Of a DNA stretch of 64,000 bases, positions 54,751-64,000 are shown one piece after another. How positions within the stretch are numbered: the stretch's first letter is position 1; every line of letters starts with the position of its first letter. The DNA comes from CAVSSX01 sp963730735 (lineage in GTDB: Bacteria > Actinomycetota > Acidimicrobiia > Acidimicrobiales > RAAP-2). The position numbers were made by a program, and so were the translations under genes. The notes beneath the pieces are model-generated. The model searched no databases, was not told where the DNA came from, and worked only from the letters and a program-made list of their open reading frames with translations. The stretch lies in NCBI GenBank assembly GCA_963730735.1, contig CAVSSX010000007.1, positions 496,001 through 560,000 on the forward strand, read 5' to 3'.

Positions 54751-55569
54751 CTAGGTGGTGGCGATGGTGACCGACAGGATGCGTTGGGTCACCTTGGGCG
54801 GCACGCCGTTGTTGGCCGTGGAGCCCTGCGAGTTGATCTTCTCGATCACGCTCATGCCCGAGGTCACCTGGCCGAAGAGCGTGTACTGCGGCTGCAGGCT
54901 CTCGCCCTCGCTGCCGGCGACGACGAACCACTGGCTGCCGCCGGTGTGGGGCTGGCCGGTGTTGGCCATGGCCACCGAGCCCAGCGGGTACTGCTGGGAG
55001 GGGTCGGCGGCCGTCGCCGGGTACTCGTCGGGAATGGTGTAGCCCGGGCCGCCCTCGCCGGTGCCGGTCGGGTCGCCGGTCTGGTCCATGAAGGTCGGGA
55101 TGACCCGGTGGAAGATCACGCAGTGGTAGTAGCCCTTGTCGGCCAGGAACACGAAGTTGTTCACCGTCTGGGGCGTCGCGGCGGCGTCGAGGGTGATCAC
55201 GAACGTCCCGACGGTGGTCTTGACCGTGGCCGTGTAGGTCTTGGAGGTGTCGATCGTCATGGCCGGCGCGCTCGACCACTGGAGGGTGTTCACCCGGGCC
55301 GAGGTGCTCTCCGGGCACCCGGCGGCCACGGCGGCGGCGTTGGCCGCCGTCTGGGCGGCGCTGTTCGCACTCGACGAGGTGGTGGTGGTCGTGGACGACC
55401 CCGACCCCGAGTGGCGGGTGATCAGGAAGACCGAGCCCACCACGATGGCCGCCACCAGGAGGCTGACCGAGCCGTTGCGGATGAGACGACGGCGCTTGGC
55501 CTTCTTGCGCTCGGCTTCCAGTCGGGCCTGGCGACCGGCTTTCTGGCGGGCTCGTTTCTCGCTGGGCAC
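54751..55569 (-). CDS. Cyclophilin-type peptidyl-prolyl isomerase, membrane-anchored
   Basis: 272 residues, GTG 55569. A strongly basic N-terminus (RARQKAGRQARLEAERKKAK) leads to one TM helix (SVSLLVAAIVVGSVFLI, about residues 34-51), a Ser/Thr-rich linker and an extracytoplasmic cyclophilin domain. Motifs: VIFHRVIPTFMDQTGDPTGT, GSVAMANTGQPHTGGSQWFV, PQYTLFGQVTSGMSVIEKIN. The active-site strand reads DQTGD where the norm is xQGGD, and SQWF replaces SQFF. It would assist folding of exported proteins. Probably cotranscribed with the following cytosolic cyclophilin. Confidence 0.9.
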   Translation of the reverse strand: MPSEKRARQKAGRQARLEAERKKAKRRRLIRNGSVSLLVAAIVVGSVFLITRHSGSGSSTTTTTSSSANSAAQTAANAAAVAAGCPESTSARVNTLQWSSAPAMTIDTSKTYTATVKTTVGTFVITLDAAATPQTVNNFVFLADKGYYHCVIFHRVIPTFMDQTGDPTGTGEGGPGYTIPDEYPATAADPSQQYPLGSVAMANTGQPHTGGSQWFVVAGSEGESLQPQYTLFGQVTSGMSVIEKINSQGSTANNGVPPKVTQRILSVTIATT

Positions 55570-55662
55570 GGGTCGACACCCTATCGGAGGCGTCCGGACC
55601 CGTCGGGTCGGCGCGCCGGCCCGGTTGACGCCCTCGGATCGGGAGCCGGTAGCGTCACCGGC

Positions 55663-57952
<2,290 letters not shown>

Positions 57953-57976
57953 GCCGAGGCTCGCCGGACCTCCGGG

Positions 57977-58762
57977 TCAGTCGGCGCCCGAGCTGAAGGG
58001 CTCGGGCCCGCCGCCCACCAGTGCGGTCATCCGTCGGGCCAGGTTCACGGCGTGGTCGCCGAAGCGCTCGTAGAAGCGGGCCACCATGGCCAGCTCGATG
58101 GCCACCGGCAGCGACATCGTCCCGGCCACCAGTTCGGCCGTCAGCGTGACGTGGAGGTCGTCGAGCTCGTCGTCGAGGTCGTCGATGTAGGTGGCGCCGA
58201 GGACCGACCGCTCGGCGAAGGCGTCGGCCGTGCTGCGCCAGATGGTCGCCGCCACCTCGCCCATCCGCTCGACCAGGCCGCGGCTGCGGGCCGACATCTC
58301 CGCCCCCAGCCCCCGGGCCGCCCGCCGGGCGATGTGCTCGGCCAGGTCGCCGTTGCGCTCGAGGTCGGGCAGCATCCGGAGCACGGCCACGAGCTCGCGG
58401 CGTTCCTCGGGGGTGGTCTCACCGTTGACCAGCTCCCCCTGGGCCAGGTCGGCGATCTGGTGGATGAGGGCGTCGATCGTCTCGTCCCGCTGCACCAGCT
58501 GCTTGGCCGCTTCCCGGTCCCCGGCCAACAGGGCGTGGGTGGCCCCGGCGATCGCTTCGCCGACCAGCGCGAACACCTGGACGAAGACCCGGTCGATCTC
58601 GGCCAGGGTCGTGCCCCCGGGGGCCAGCCACGTCCGGGCGGTGAACGGCAGCTCGACCTCGCCCGGGCCGGCCATCGCCTCGACGGTCGTGTCGCCGACC
58701 GTCGACGTGGCGGCGTTGCCGCCGACGGCCCGCCGCACCCCGTTGCCGATCCCGAAAGGCAT
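57977..58762 (-). CDS. phoU: PhoU-like protein (second paralogue)
   Basis: 261 residues from ATG 58762 (MPFGIGNGVRRAVGGNAATS); a 60-residue Gly/Ala-rich N-terminal extension precedes the PhoU bundle. Two repeats: DRVFVQVFALVGEAIAGATH with VLRMLPDLERNGDLAEHIAR, and VERMGEVAATIWRSTADAFA with LAMVARFYERFGDHAVNLAR. These carry the ExxxD metal-type motifs. It is intact, unlike the copy at 11.7 kb, to which it is clearly related ([17 protein letters not shown] there). No pst genes adjoin it, so the partner is unknown. Convergent with asd. Confidence 0.9.
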   Translation of the reverse strand: MPFGIGNGVRRAVGGNAATSTVGDTTVEAMAGPGEVELPFTARTWLAPGGTTLAEIDRVFVQVFALVGEAIAGATHALLAGDREAAKQLVQRDETIDALIHQIADLAQGELVNGETTPEERRELVAVLRMLPDLERNGDLAEHIARRAARGLGAEMSARSRGLVERMGEVAATIWRSTADAFAERSVLGATYIDDLDDELDDLHVTLTAELVAGTMSLPVAIELAMVARFYERFGDHAVNLARRMTALVGGGPEPFSSGAD

Positions 58763-58913
58763 GCGTCCACGGTACCGGCTGGCGCCGGCCCCGGCGGTGT
58801 CGAGGCGCCCGCCGCCCGGCCCGATCCGACCCGGACCGTCCACGTCCGGTGACACACCCCACCGTTACGCTCGCTTGGCAGGTCGCCGGACGCGACCGCA
58901 GGGAGGCTGCACG

Positions 58914-58961
58914 ATGACGCGATCGATGAACCCAGTGCCGACGACGGCGGCCGGCCGGTGA
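58914..58961 (+). CDS. Short upstream ORF coupled to rmuC
   Basis: 15-codon frame MTRSMNPVPTTAAGR preceded by GGGAGG at 7 bases, ending in a TGA that overlaps the rmuC GTG start (GTGA). rmuC itself has no visible Shine-Dalgarno, so ribosomes could be delivered by termination at this leader. Alternatively, this is the true start region of rmuC disrupted by an indel. The product has no recognisable features. Confidence 0.4.
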   Translation: MTRSMNPVPTTAAGR

Positions 58962-60436
58962 CGGCCGGCCTGGTCATCGGCCTGCTCGTCGGTCTGGCCG
59001 CCGGCGTCCTGGCCGGCATCGTGCTGCGCTCCGGGCACCTGGCCCGCTCGGCCAGCGAGGCCCGCACCGCCGAGGCCCGGCTCCTCGACGCCCAGGGGTC
59101 GCTCACCCGTCTGACCACCGAACTCGAGGCCGCCCAGGCGGCAGCGGCGGCGTCCCGGGCCGAGCAGGCCCGGCTGGCGGCCGAGGTCGAGTACCAACGG
59201 TCGGCCGCCGCCGAGCGGGCCGCCGCCGCCGAGCAGGACCGTCAGCAGCTCGTTGGGGCGTTCGCCGAGCTCTCCTCCCAGGCGCTCCAGCGCAACACCG
59301 AGCAGTTCCTGACCTTGGCCGACACCCGGTTGAAGGAGGCCCAGGAGTCGGCCCGGGGCGACCTGGCCCAACGCCAGCAGGCGATCTCCCAGCTGCTCCA
59401 ACCGCTGCAGGAGACCCTGGGCAAGTACGAGTCGGGCCTGCGGCAACTCGAGCTCGAGCGCAAGGGTGCCTACGTCGGCCTCACCGAGCAGGTCAAGCAG
59501 CTGAGCTCCTCCCACGGTGAGCTGCAGCGCGAGACCCGCAACCTGGTGACGGCGCTCCGGGCGCCCCAGACCCGCGGTCGGTGGGGCGAGGTGCAGCTGC
59601 GGCGGGTGGTCGAGGTCGCCGGGATGCTGGAGCACTGCGACTTCGAGGAGCAGGTGTCCACCGACTCGGACCAGGGCCGGCTGCGACCGGACCTGTTGGT
59701 CCACCTGCCGGGCGGGGCCCACGTGGTGGTGGACGCCAAGGTGCCGCTGGACGCCTTCCTGCGCGCCGCCGAGGCGGAGGACGAGGCCGACCGCAAGGTC
59801 CACCTGGTGGCCCACGCCCGCCAACTGCGCACCCACGTCGACCAACTGGCCAAGAAGGAGTACTGGAACCAGTTCGACCCCTCGCCGGACTTCGTGGTGG
59901 CCTTCGTCCCCGGCGACCCGCTGCTCTCGGCGGCGTTCGAGCACGACCCGGGGCTCGTCGAGCACGCCATGGCCAGCCGGGTCCTCCTGGCCACGCCGAC
60001 CACCCTCATCGCCCTGCTGCGGACGGTGGCCTTCGGCTGGCAGCAGGAGAAGCTGGCCGAGAACGCCCGGGACGTCCAGCGCCTCGGCGCCGAGCTGTAC
60101 GAACGGCTCCAGGTGCTGGGTGGGCATCTCGGCAAGCTGCACCGCAACCTCTCGGGCACGGTGGACGCCTTCAACGCCGTCGTCGGCTCGCTCGAGTCCC
60201 GGGTCCTGGTGACGGCGCGGCGCTTCCCCGAGCTCGGCGTGGTGGCCGCCGGCGCCAAGGACCTCCCCGACACCGGTCCCGTGCTGGCCACCCCGCGCTC
60301 GCCGCAGGCGGCCGAGCTGTTGGCCTCGTTCGAGGCCGAGCGTGACGCCGCCGAGCTCCCGGCGCGCGGCGGTCTCCGGGCCCTGGCCTCGAACCCCGAC
60401 GCCGACGACGCGCTGGCGGTCGGGGGCCTCGACTGA
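58958..60436 (+). CDS. rmuC: DNA recombination protein RmuC
   Basis: 492 residues. N-terminal TM helix (LVIGLLVGLAAGVLAGIVL, residues 4-22), then a coiled coil to about residue 190 (RSASEARTAEARLLDAQGSL onward, ELERKGAYVGLTEQVKQLSS), then the RmuC domain with PD-(D/E)xK-like fold: TRGRWGEVQLRRVVEVAGML, DLLVHLPGGAHVVVDAKVPL (the VDAKVP catalytic strand), KEYWNQFDPSPDFVVAFVPG and LLATPTTLIALLRTVAFGWQ. A membrane-tethered nuclease-like protein limiting rearrangements at inverted repeats. GTG 58958; see the coupled short frame in front of it. Intact. Confidence 0.93.
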   Translation: MTAGLVIGLLVGLAAGVLAGIVLRSGHLARSASEARTAEARLLDAQGSLTRLTTELEAAQAAAAASRAEQARLAAEVEYQRSAAAERAAAAEQDRQQLVGAFAELSSQALQRNTEQFLTLADTRLKEAQESARGDLAQRQQAISQLLQPLQETLGKYESGLRQLELERKGAYVGLTEQVKQLSSSHGELQRETRNLVTALRAPQTRGRWGEVQLRRVVEVAGMLEHCDFEEQVSTDSDQGRLRPDLLVHLPGGAHVVVDAKVPLDAFLRAAEAEDEADRKVHLVAHARQLRTHVDQLAKKEYWNQFDPSPDFVVAFVPGDPLLSAAFEHDPGLVEHAMASRVLLATPTTLIALLRTVAFGWQQEKLAENARDVQRLGAELYERLQVLGGHLGKLHRNLSGTVDAFNAVVGSLESRVLVTARRFPELGVVAAGAKDLPDTGPVLATPRSPQAAELLASFEAERDAAELPARGGLRALASNPDADDALAVGGLD

Positions 60437-60444
60437 GGGCCACG

Positions 60445-63400
60445 ATGCGCGGGCGGGTGGCGCGCTTCGGTCCCGAGGCGCTGGCCGTCCTCGGCCAGGA
60501 GATCGCCGCCGCCAAGGCCGATGACCCCCTGGCGCCGGTCACCGTGGTCGTCGACCGGCGGGCGGTGGGGCTGGCCATCCGGCGGGCCCTGGCCGGCGGG
60601 GGGACGGCACTCGGGTCGCCCGATACCGGTGGCGGGTTGCCCCGGCGGGGGATCGTCAACGTTCGCTTCGTCACCTTGGCCGACCTGGCCGCGCTCCTCG
60701 GTGGCGGGGCGGTGGCCGCTTCGGGCCGGCGCCCGGTCGATCGGACGGTGATCCTGGCGGCGGCCCGACGGGTGCTCGCCGACGCCCCCGGCCCCTTGTT
60801 CGCCGGCGTCCCCGACCACCCGGCCACGGTCCGGGCCCTGGCGTCGACCTACGAGGAGCTGCGGCTGGTCACCCCATCGGCCCAGGCCCGCCTCGGTGAG
60901 CAGAGCCCGCAGGCCGGCGAGGTGGTGGCCCTGGTCGAGGCCATGGGGGAGCGCCTGGCCGGGTGGTACGACGAGGTCGACCTGATCGACAGCGCCGTGG
61001 CCGCCCTGGCCCCGGGGGCCGACGCCGTGCTCGAGCCGACCGGCCCGGTGCTCCTCTACCTGCCCCGGGCGTTCCCGCCCCATCACGAGCGGCTGGTGCG
61101 GGCCCTGGCCCGGCGGGTCACGGTGACCGCCGTGCTCGGTGTCACCGGGGTCGCCGAGGCCGATCGGTCGGCCGCCGAGCTGCTCGAGCGCCTGGGCGGC
61201 GGTCCCGTCGAGGGGGTACTCCCGGTCGGTGGTCCGTCGGGGACGGCGGTGGTCAGCGCGCCGGCCGCCGATACCGAGGTGCTGGTGGCCGTGCGGTCGC
61301 TGCTGGCCCGGCACCGGGCCGGCGTGCCGCTCGACCGGATGGCCATCGTCCACGGCGCCGGCCCCTACCCTCGACTGGTGCAGGAGTCCCTCCGCCGGGC
61401 CGGCATCCCGTTCAACGGCAACGGGCTCCGGGCGTTGTCGTCGACGGTGCCCGGCCGGGTCCTCCTCGGCCTCTTCGAGCTGGTCGACCACGACTGGCGT
61501 CGAGAGGAAGTGATGGCCTGGCTGGCGTCGGGCCCGCTGCTGCACGCCGGCCGTCCGGTGCCGGCATCGGCGTGGGACCTCGCCTCCCGGCGGGCCGGGG
61601 TCCTCGGCGGGCTCGACGGCTGGTCGACCGGGCTCAGTGACCTGGCCGACCGCCTCGACGACATCGCCAGTGCTGCTGCCGATGGGGCAGATGCGGCACG
61701 CCGTGAGGCCCGGACGGCCCGGCGGCTGGCCGAGATGGTGACCGACCTGGCCGGCCGGTTCGAGCGCACCCCGGCGTCGTGGTCCGGCTGGCGGCACTGG
61801 GCCACCTCGCTGGTGGCCGACCTTCTCGGCGGGCCGACCCGCCGGACCGGGTGGCCGGCCGACGAGGAGCAGGCCCTGACCGAGATCGAGGAGATCCTTC
61901 GCCGCCTGCCCGAGCTGGAGGCCGTGGCGCCGCGTCCCGACCTGTCCACGTTCCGGGCGGTCGTCACGGCGGCCCTCGAGTCCGCCGCACCGCAGGTCAC
62001 CCGCTTCGGGGTGGGTGTCCTGGTGGGCGGCGTGCACCAGGTGATCGGTCTCGACCTCGACGTCGTCTTCTTCGTCGGCATGGCCGAAGGCCAGTTCCCG
62101 GTCCGGGTGGGCGACGACGTGCTGCTGCCCGACCGCGAGCGCGAGGGCACCGACGGCCAGGTACCGCTGCGGTCCCCGAGTCCCGGTGACGTCGAGCGGG
62201 ACTACCTCGCCGCCCTCTCGGCCGCGCCCGAGCGGATCCTGTCGTTCGCCCGGGGCGACCAGCGCAACGGGCGCGAGCAGCGACCCGCACGAGGGGTGCT
62301 CGACACGCTGGGGCGCCTCGAGGGGGCCGGCCGGACGCTCTACCCCCGTGACGTCGACCGCCTCGGCCCGCTCGCCGGCTTCGACGTCGTGCCCTCGGAC
62401 CTCGCCGCGGTGGCGTCGGGCGGGGAGCCGACCTCACTCGCCGATCGTGACCGCCGGGCGCTCGTGCGGTGGTGGGCAGCCGGGCAACCGCTCGAGCGCC
62501 ACTACCTGGCCTCGCTCGACCCGGTCCTCGGGCGGGGACTGCGGACCCGGGCCGGCCGCCGACGCCCCGGGTTCTCCCGGTTCGACGGGCGCGTCGGAGC
62601 CGGCGTGATCCCCACCCCGGCGTCCGGTGACCCCCGCTCGCCGACCGGGCTCGAGCGCTACGCCACCTGCCCCCGGCGGTACCTCTTGCACACCGTGCTC
62701 GGGGTGCGGGTGCGAGAGCGGCCCGAGGACATCCTGCGCCTGAGCCCCCTCGACCGGGGGACGGCGATGCACCGCATCCTCGAGGAGTTCTTCGCCGCCG
62801 AGGTCGACCTGCCGTCGGCGGAGCGGATCCGGCCCGACGCCGGGTGGGAGCCCGAGGACGAGAAGCGGTTGTTGGCGTCGGCCGACGAGGTCTTCGACGA
62901 CCTCGAAGCCCGGGGCCTCACCGGGCGACGGTTGTTCTGGAGGATCGACCGGGCGGCCATCGTGCGGGACCTGCGGGCGTTCCTGCGCGACGATGCCGAC
63001 TACCGGGCCAGCCGCCGAGCCGTCCCCGAGGCGGTCGAGCTGGTCTTCGGCAGCGACGGCCGGCCCCCGGTGGTGGTCGAGCTCGACGACGGCCGACGGG
63101 TGGCCTTCCGGGGCCAGGCCGACCGGGTCGACCGCTCGACCGACGGGGCGCTCACCGTCCTCGACTACAAGACGGGGAGCGGGCACGGCTTCGCCGACAT
63201 CGCCGTCGACCCGGTGGTGCGCGGGACCAAGCTGCAGTTGCCGGTCTACGCGTTGGCCGCCCAGCAGCAGTTCGGTCCGGGCGCCGTCCGGGCGGCCTAC
63301 TGGTTCGTCAGCGGGCGCCACGAGGACCCGCGGATCGAATACCCGCTCGACGCCGAGCGCACCGAGCGGTTCCGGACGGCGGTCGAGGTCATCGTGGACG

Positions 63401-63663
63401 GCATCGAGGCCGGCGCCTTCCCGGCCAACCCCGGGCCGGGGTCGACCAACTGCACCTACTGCGAGTTCGCCGCCGTCTGCCCGACCAACCGGGTCGACGA
63501 GTGGGACCGCGTGCGCCGGGATCCGGCGCTGGCCGGCTACCAGGCCCTGGCCGAGCCCGGCGACACACCGCCCGGGTCCGGCGTCGACGGGGCCGGGGTC
63601 GACGGGGCCGGAGTCGACCGGTCCGGAGTCGACAGGTTGGGCCTCGACGGGGCAGCGGCGTGA
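60445..63663 (+). CDS. AddB-like PD-(D/E)xK Fe-S nuclease/helicase subunit
   Basis: 1072-residue subunit of an AddAB-type double-strand-break-processing enzyme. ATG 60445. The N-terminal two thirds are a degenerate SF1 helicase-like region (LLARHRAGVPLDRMAIVHGA, YLPRAFPPHHERLVRALARR). The C-terminal nuclease domain has D and K in LTVLDYKTGSG (about residue 907) and QxxxY in KLQLPVYALAA. Four cysteines frame it: one in RYATCPRRYLL (about 741) and three in NCTYCEFAAVCP (about 1002-1011), the Fe-S cluster arrangement of AddB and Cas4 nucleases. The end is a repeat of GVDGA/GVDRS pentads. The stop overlaps the next gene (GTGA). Confidence 0.88.
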   Translation: MRGRVARFGPEALAVLGQEIAAAKADDPLAPVTVVVDRRAVGLAIRRALAGGGTALGSPDTGGGLPRRGIVNVRFVTLADLAALLGGGAVAASGRRPVDRTVILAAARRVLADAPGPLFAGVPDHPATVRALASTYEELRLVTPSAQARLGEQSPQAGEVVALVEAMGERLAGWYDEVDLIDSAVAALAPGADAVLEPTGPVLLYLPRAFPPHHERLVRALARRVTVTAVLGVTGVAEADRSAAELLERLGGGPVEGVLPVGGPSGTAVVSAPAADTEVLVAVRSLLARHRAGVPLDRMAIVHGAGPYPRLVQESLRRAGIPFNGNGLRALSSTVPGRVLLGLFELVDHDWRREEVMAWLASGPLLHAGRPVPASAWDLASRRAGVLGGLDGWSTGLSDLADRLDDIASAAADGADAARREARTARRLAEMVTDLAGRFERTPASWSGWRHWATSLVADLLGGPTRRTGWPADEEQALTEIEEILRRLPELEAVAPRPDLSTFRAVVTAALESAAPQVTRFGVGVLVGGVHQVIGLDLDVVFFVGMAEGQFPVRVGDDVLLPDREREGTDGQVPLRSPSPGDVERDYLAALSAAPERILSFARGDQRNGREQRPARGVLDTLGRLEGAGRTLYPRDVDRLGPLAGFDVVPSDLAAVASGGEPTSLADRDRRALVRWWAAGQPLERHYLASLDPVLGRGLRTRAGRRRPGFSRFDGRVGAGVIPTPASGDPRSPTGLERYATCPRRYLLHTVLGVRVRERPEDILRLSPLDRGTAMHRILEEFFAAEVDLPSAERIRPDAGWEPEDEKRLLASADEVFDDLEARGLTGRRLFWRIDRAAIVRDLRAFLRDDADYRASRRAVPEAVELVFGSDGRPPVVVELDDGRRVAFRGQADRVDRSTDGALTVLDYKTGSGHGFADIAVDPVVRGTKLQLPVYALAAQQQFGPGAVRAAYWFVSGRHEDPRIEYPLDAERTERFRTAVEVIVDGIEAGAFPANPGPGSTNCTYCEFAAVCPTNRVDEWDRVRRDPALAGYQALAEPGDTPPGSGVDGAGVDGAGVDRSGVDRLGLDGAAA

Positions 63664-64000
63664 GCGCGGTGGTCGACGATCAGCCGGCCCGCGACGCCGT
63701 CGCCGGCGAGCTGGACGCCACCTTGTTCGTCGAGGCCGGCGCCGGGACCGGCAAGACGACGGCCATGGTCGGCCGCATCGTCGCCCTGGTGACGACGGGC
63801 CGGGCGCGCCTGTCGGAGATCGCCGCCATCACCTTCACCGAGGCGGCGGCGGCCGAGCTCCGGGACCGGGTGACCGAGGCGCTCGAACGGGCGGCGGCGC
63901 TCGAAGTCGATGGGTCCTCGTCTGGCCCGGCCCATGCCGCGGCGGCGCTGGCCGAGGTGGACGGGGCGGCCATCCTCACCCTCCACGCCTTCGCCCGCCG
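63660..64000 (+). CDS. UvrD/AddA-like helicase-nuclease, 5' part only
   Basis: GTG 63660 overlaps the addB-like stop; the frame is open to the window end (113 residues). Walker A is FVEAGAGTGKTTAMVGRIVA (residues about 23-42), motif Ia is AAITFTEAAAAELRDRV, and ILTLHAFARR at the end is the family Ic motif (TLHAFA). This is the SF1A helicase subunit that partners AddB. The rest, including the nuclease domain, lies outside the window. Confidence 0.9.
   Translation, partial: MSAVVDDQPARDAVAGELDATLFVEAGAGTGKTTAMVGRIVALVTTGRARLSEIAAITFTEAAAAELRDRVTEALERAAALEVDGSSSGPAHAAAALAEVDGAAILTLHAFAR

Overview
The window is a high-GC chromosomal segment of an actinobacterium (Actinomycetota). Support comes from F420-type oxidoreductases, a polyphosphate glucokinase, a MarP-type protease, an Acc/Pcc epsilon-like subunit, an AddB-like Fe-S nuclease, a small SRP RNA beside dnaX-recR, GTG starts and GTGA/ATGA overlaps. 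Several envelope proteins share Thr-rich linkers. An Acidimicrobiia-like origin is my inference, not a demonstrated placement.

Layout. 0-6 kb holds part of a conjugative type IV secretion cluster (DUF6112-like, TrbL/VirB6-like, SCO6880-like, VirB4, VirD4), all on the + strand and all broken by indels. 6-12.3 kb holds ppgK, an MFS transporter, tRNA-Arg(ACG), a beta-hydroxyacid dehydrogenase, a TfoX-like protein, and a divergent pair (PHS-type phosphate transporter and PhoU) that share a three-unit PHO box. These genes are also indel-ridden. 12.4-23.8 kb holds an F420 nitroreductase-like protein, a Thr-rich membrane protein, a TetR-controlled DrrAB-like ABC exporter, threonine ammonia-lyase, an acyl-CoA dehydrogenase, a nitrobindin-like protein, a monooxygenase, an LLM oxidoreductase, a Cys-paired propeller lipoprotein and a MarP-like protease.

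23.8-27.1 kb holds a GH15 glucosidase and glucose dehydrogenase. 27.1-29.1 kb holds a cold-shock-like trio (DEAD-box helicase, CspA, SHOCT-like small protein) with a leader hairpin over the Shine-Dalgarno. 29.2-34.9 kb holds a Fur/Zur regulator, an SDR, an FMN reductase and a metal ABC importer with two permeases behind a Zur-like box. 35-38.3 kb holds an LCP protein and a Tat lipoprotein phospholipase C-like enzyme. 38.4-42.7 kb holds tRNA-Ser(CGA), tadA, tRNA-Ser(GGA), SRP RNA, dnaX, recR and a SixA-like phosphatase.

42.7-51.6 kb is a carbon-assimilation block: thiolase, crotonyl-CoA carboxylase/reductase, epimerase, propionyl-CoA carboxylase beta and epsilon-like subunits, ethylmalonyl-CoA mutase, 3-hydroxybutyryl-CoA dehydrogenase and an SDR. 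Together these cover much of the ethylmalonyl-CoA pathway. 51.7-58.8 kb holds an ABC-F ATPase, an S51-like protein, two cyclophilins, aspartate kinase with a nested beta start, asd and a second PhoU. 58.9-64 kb holds rmuC and an overlapping addB-addA pair; addA runs off the window.

Indel density is very high before 12.3 kb, moderate from 14 to 47 kb and apparently zero after 47 kb. Because housekeeping genes and a tRNA are hit as well as the conjugation genes, most breaks look like consensus errors towards a contig end and not biological decay.
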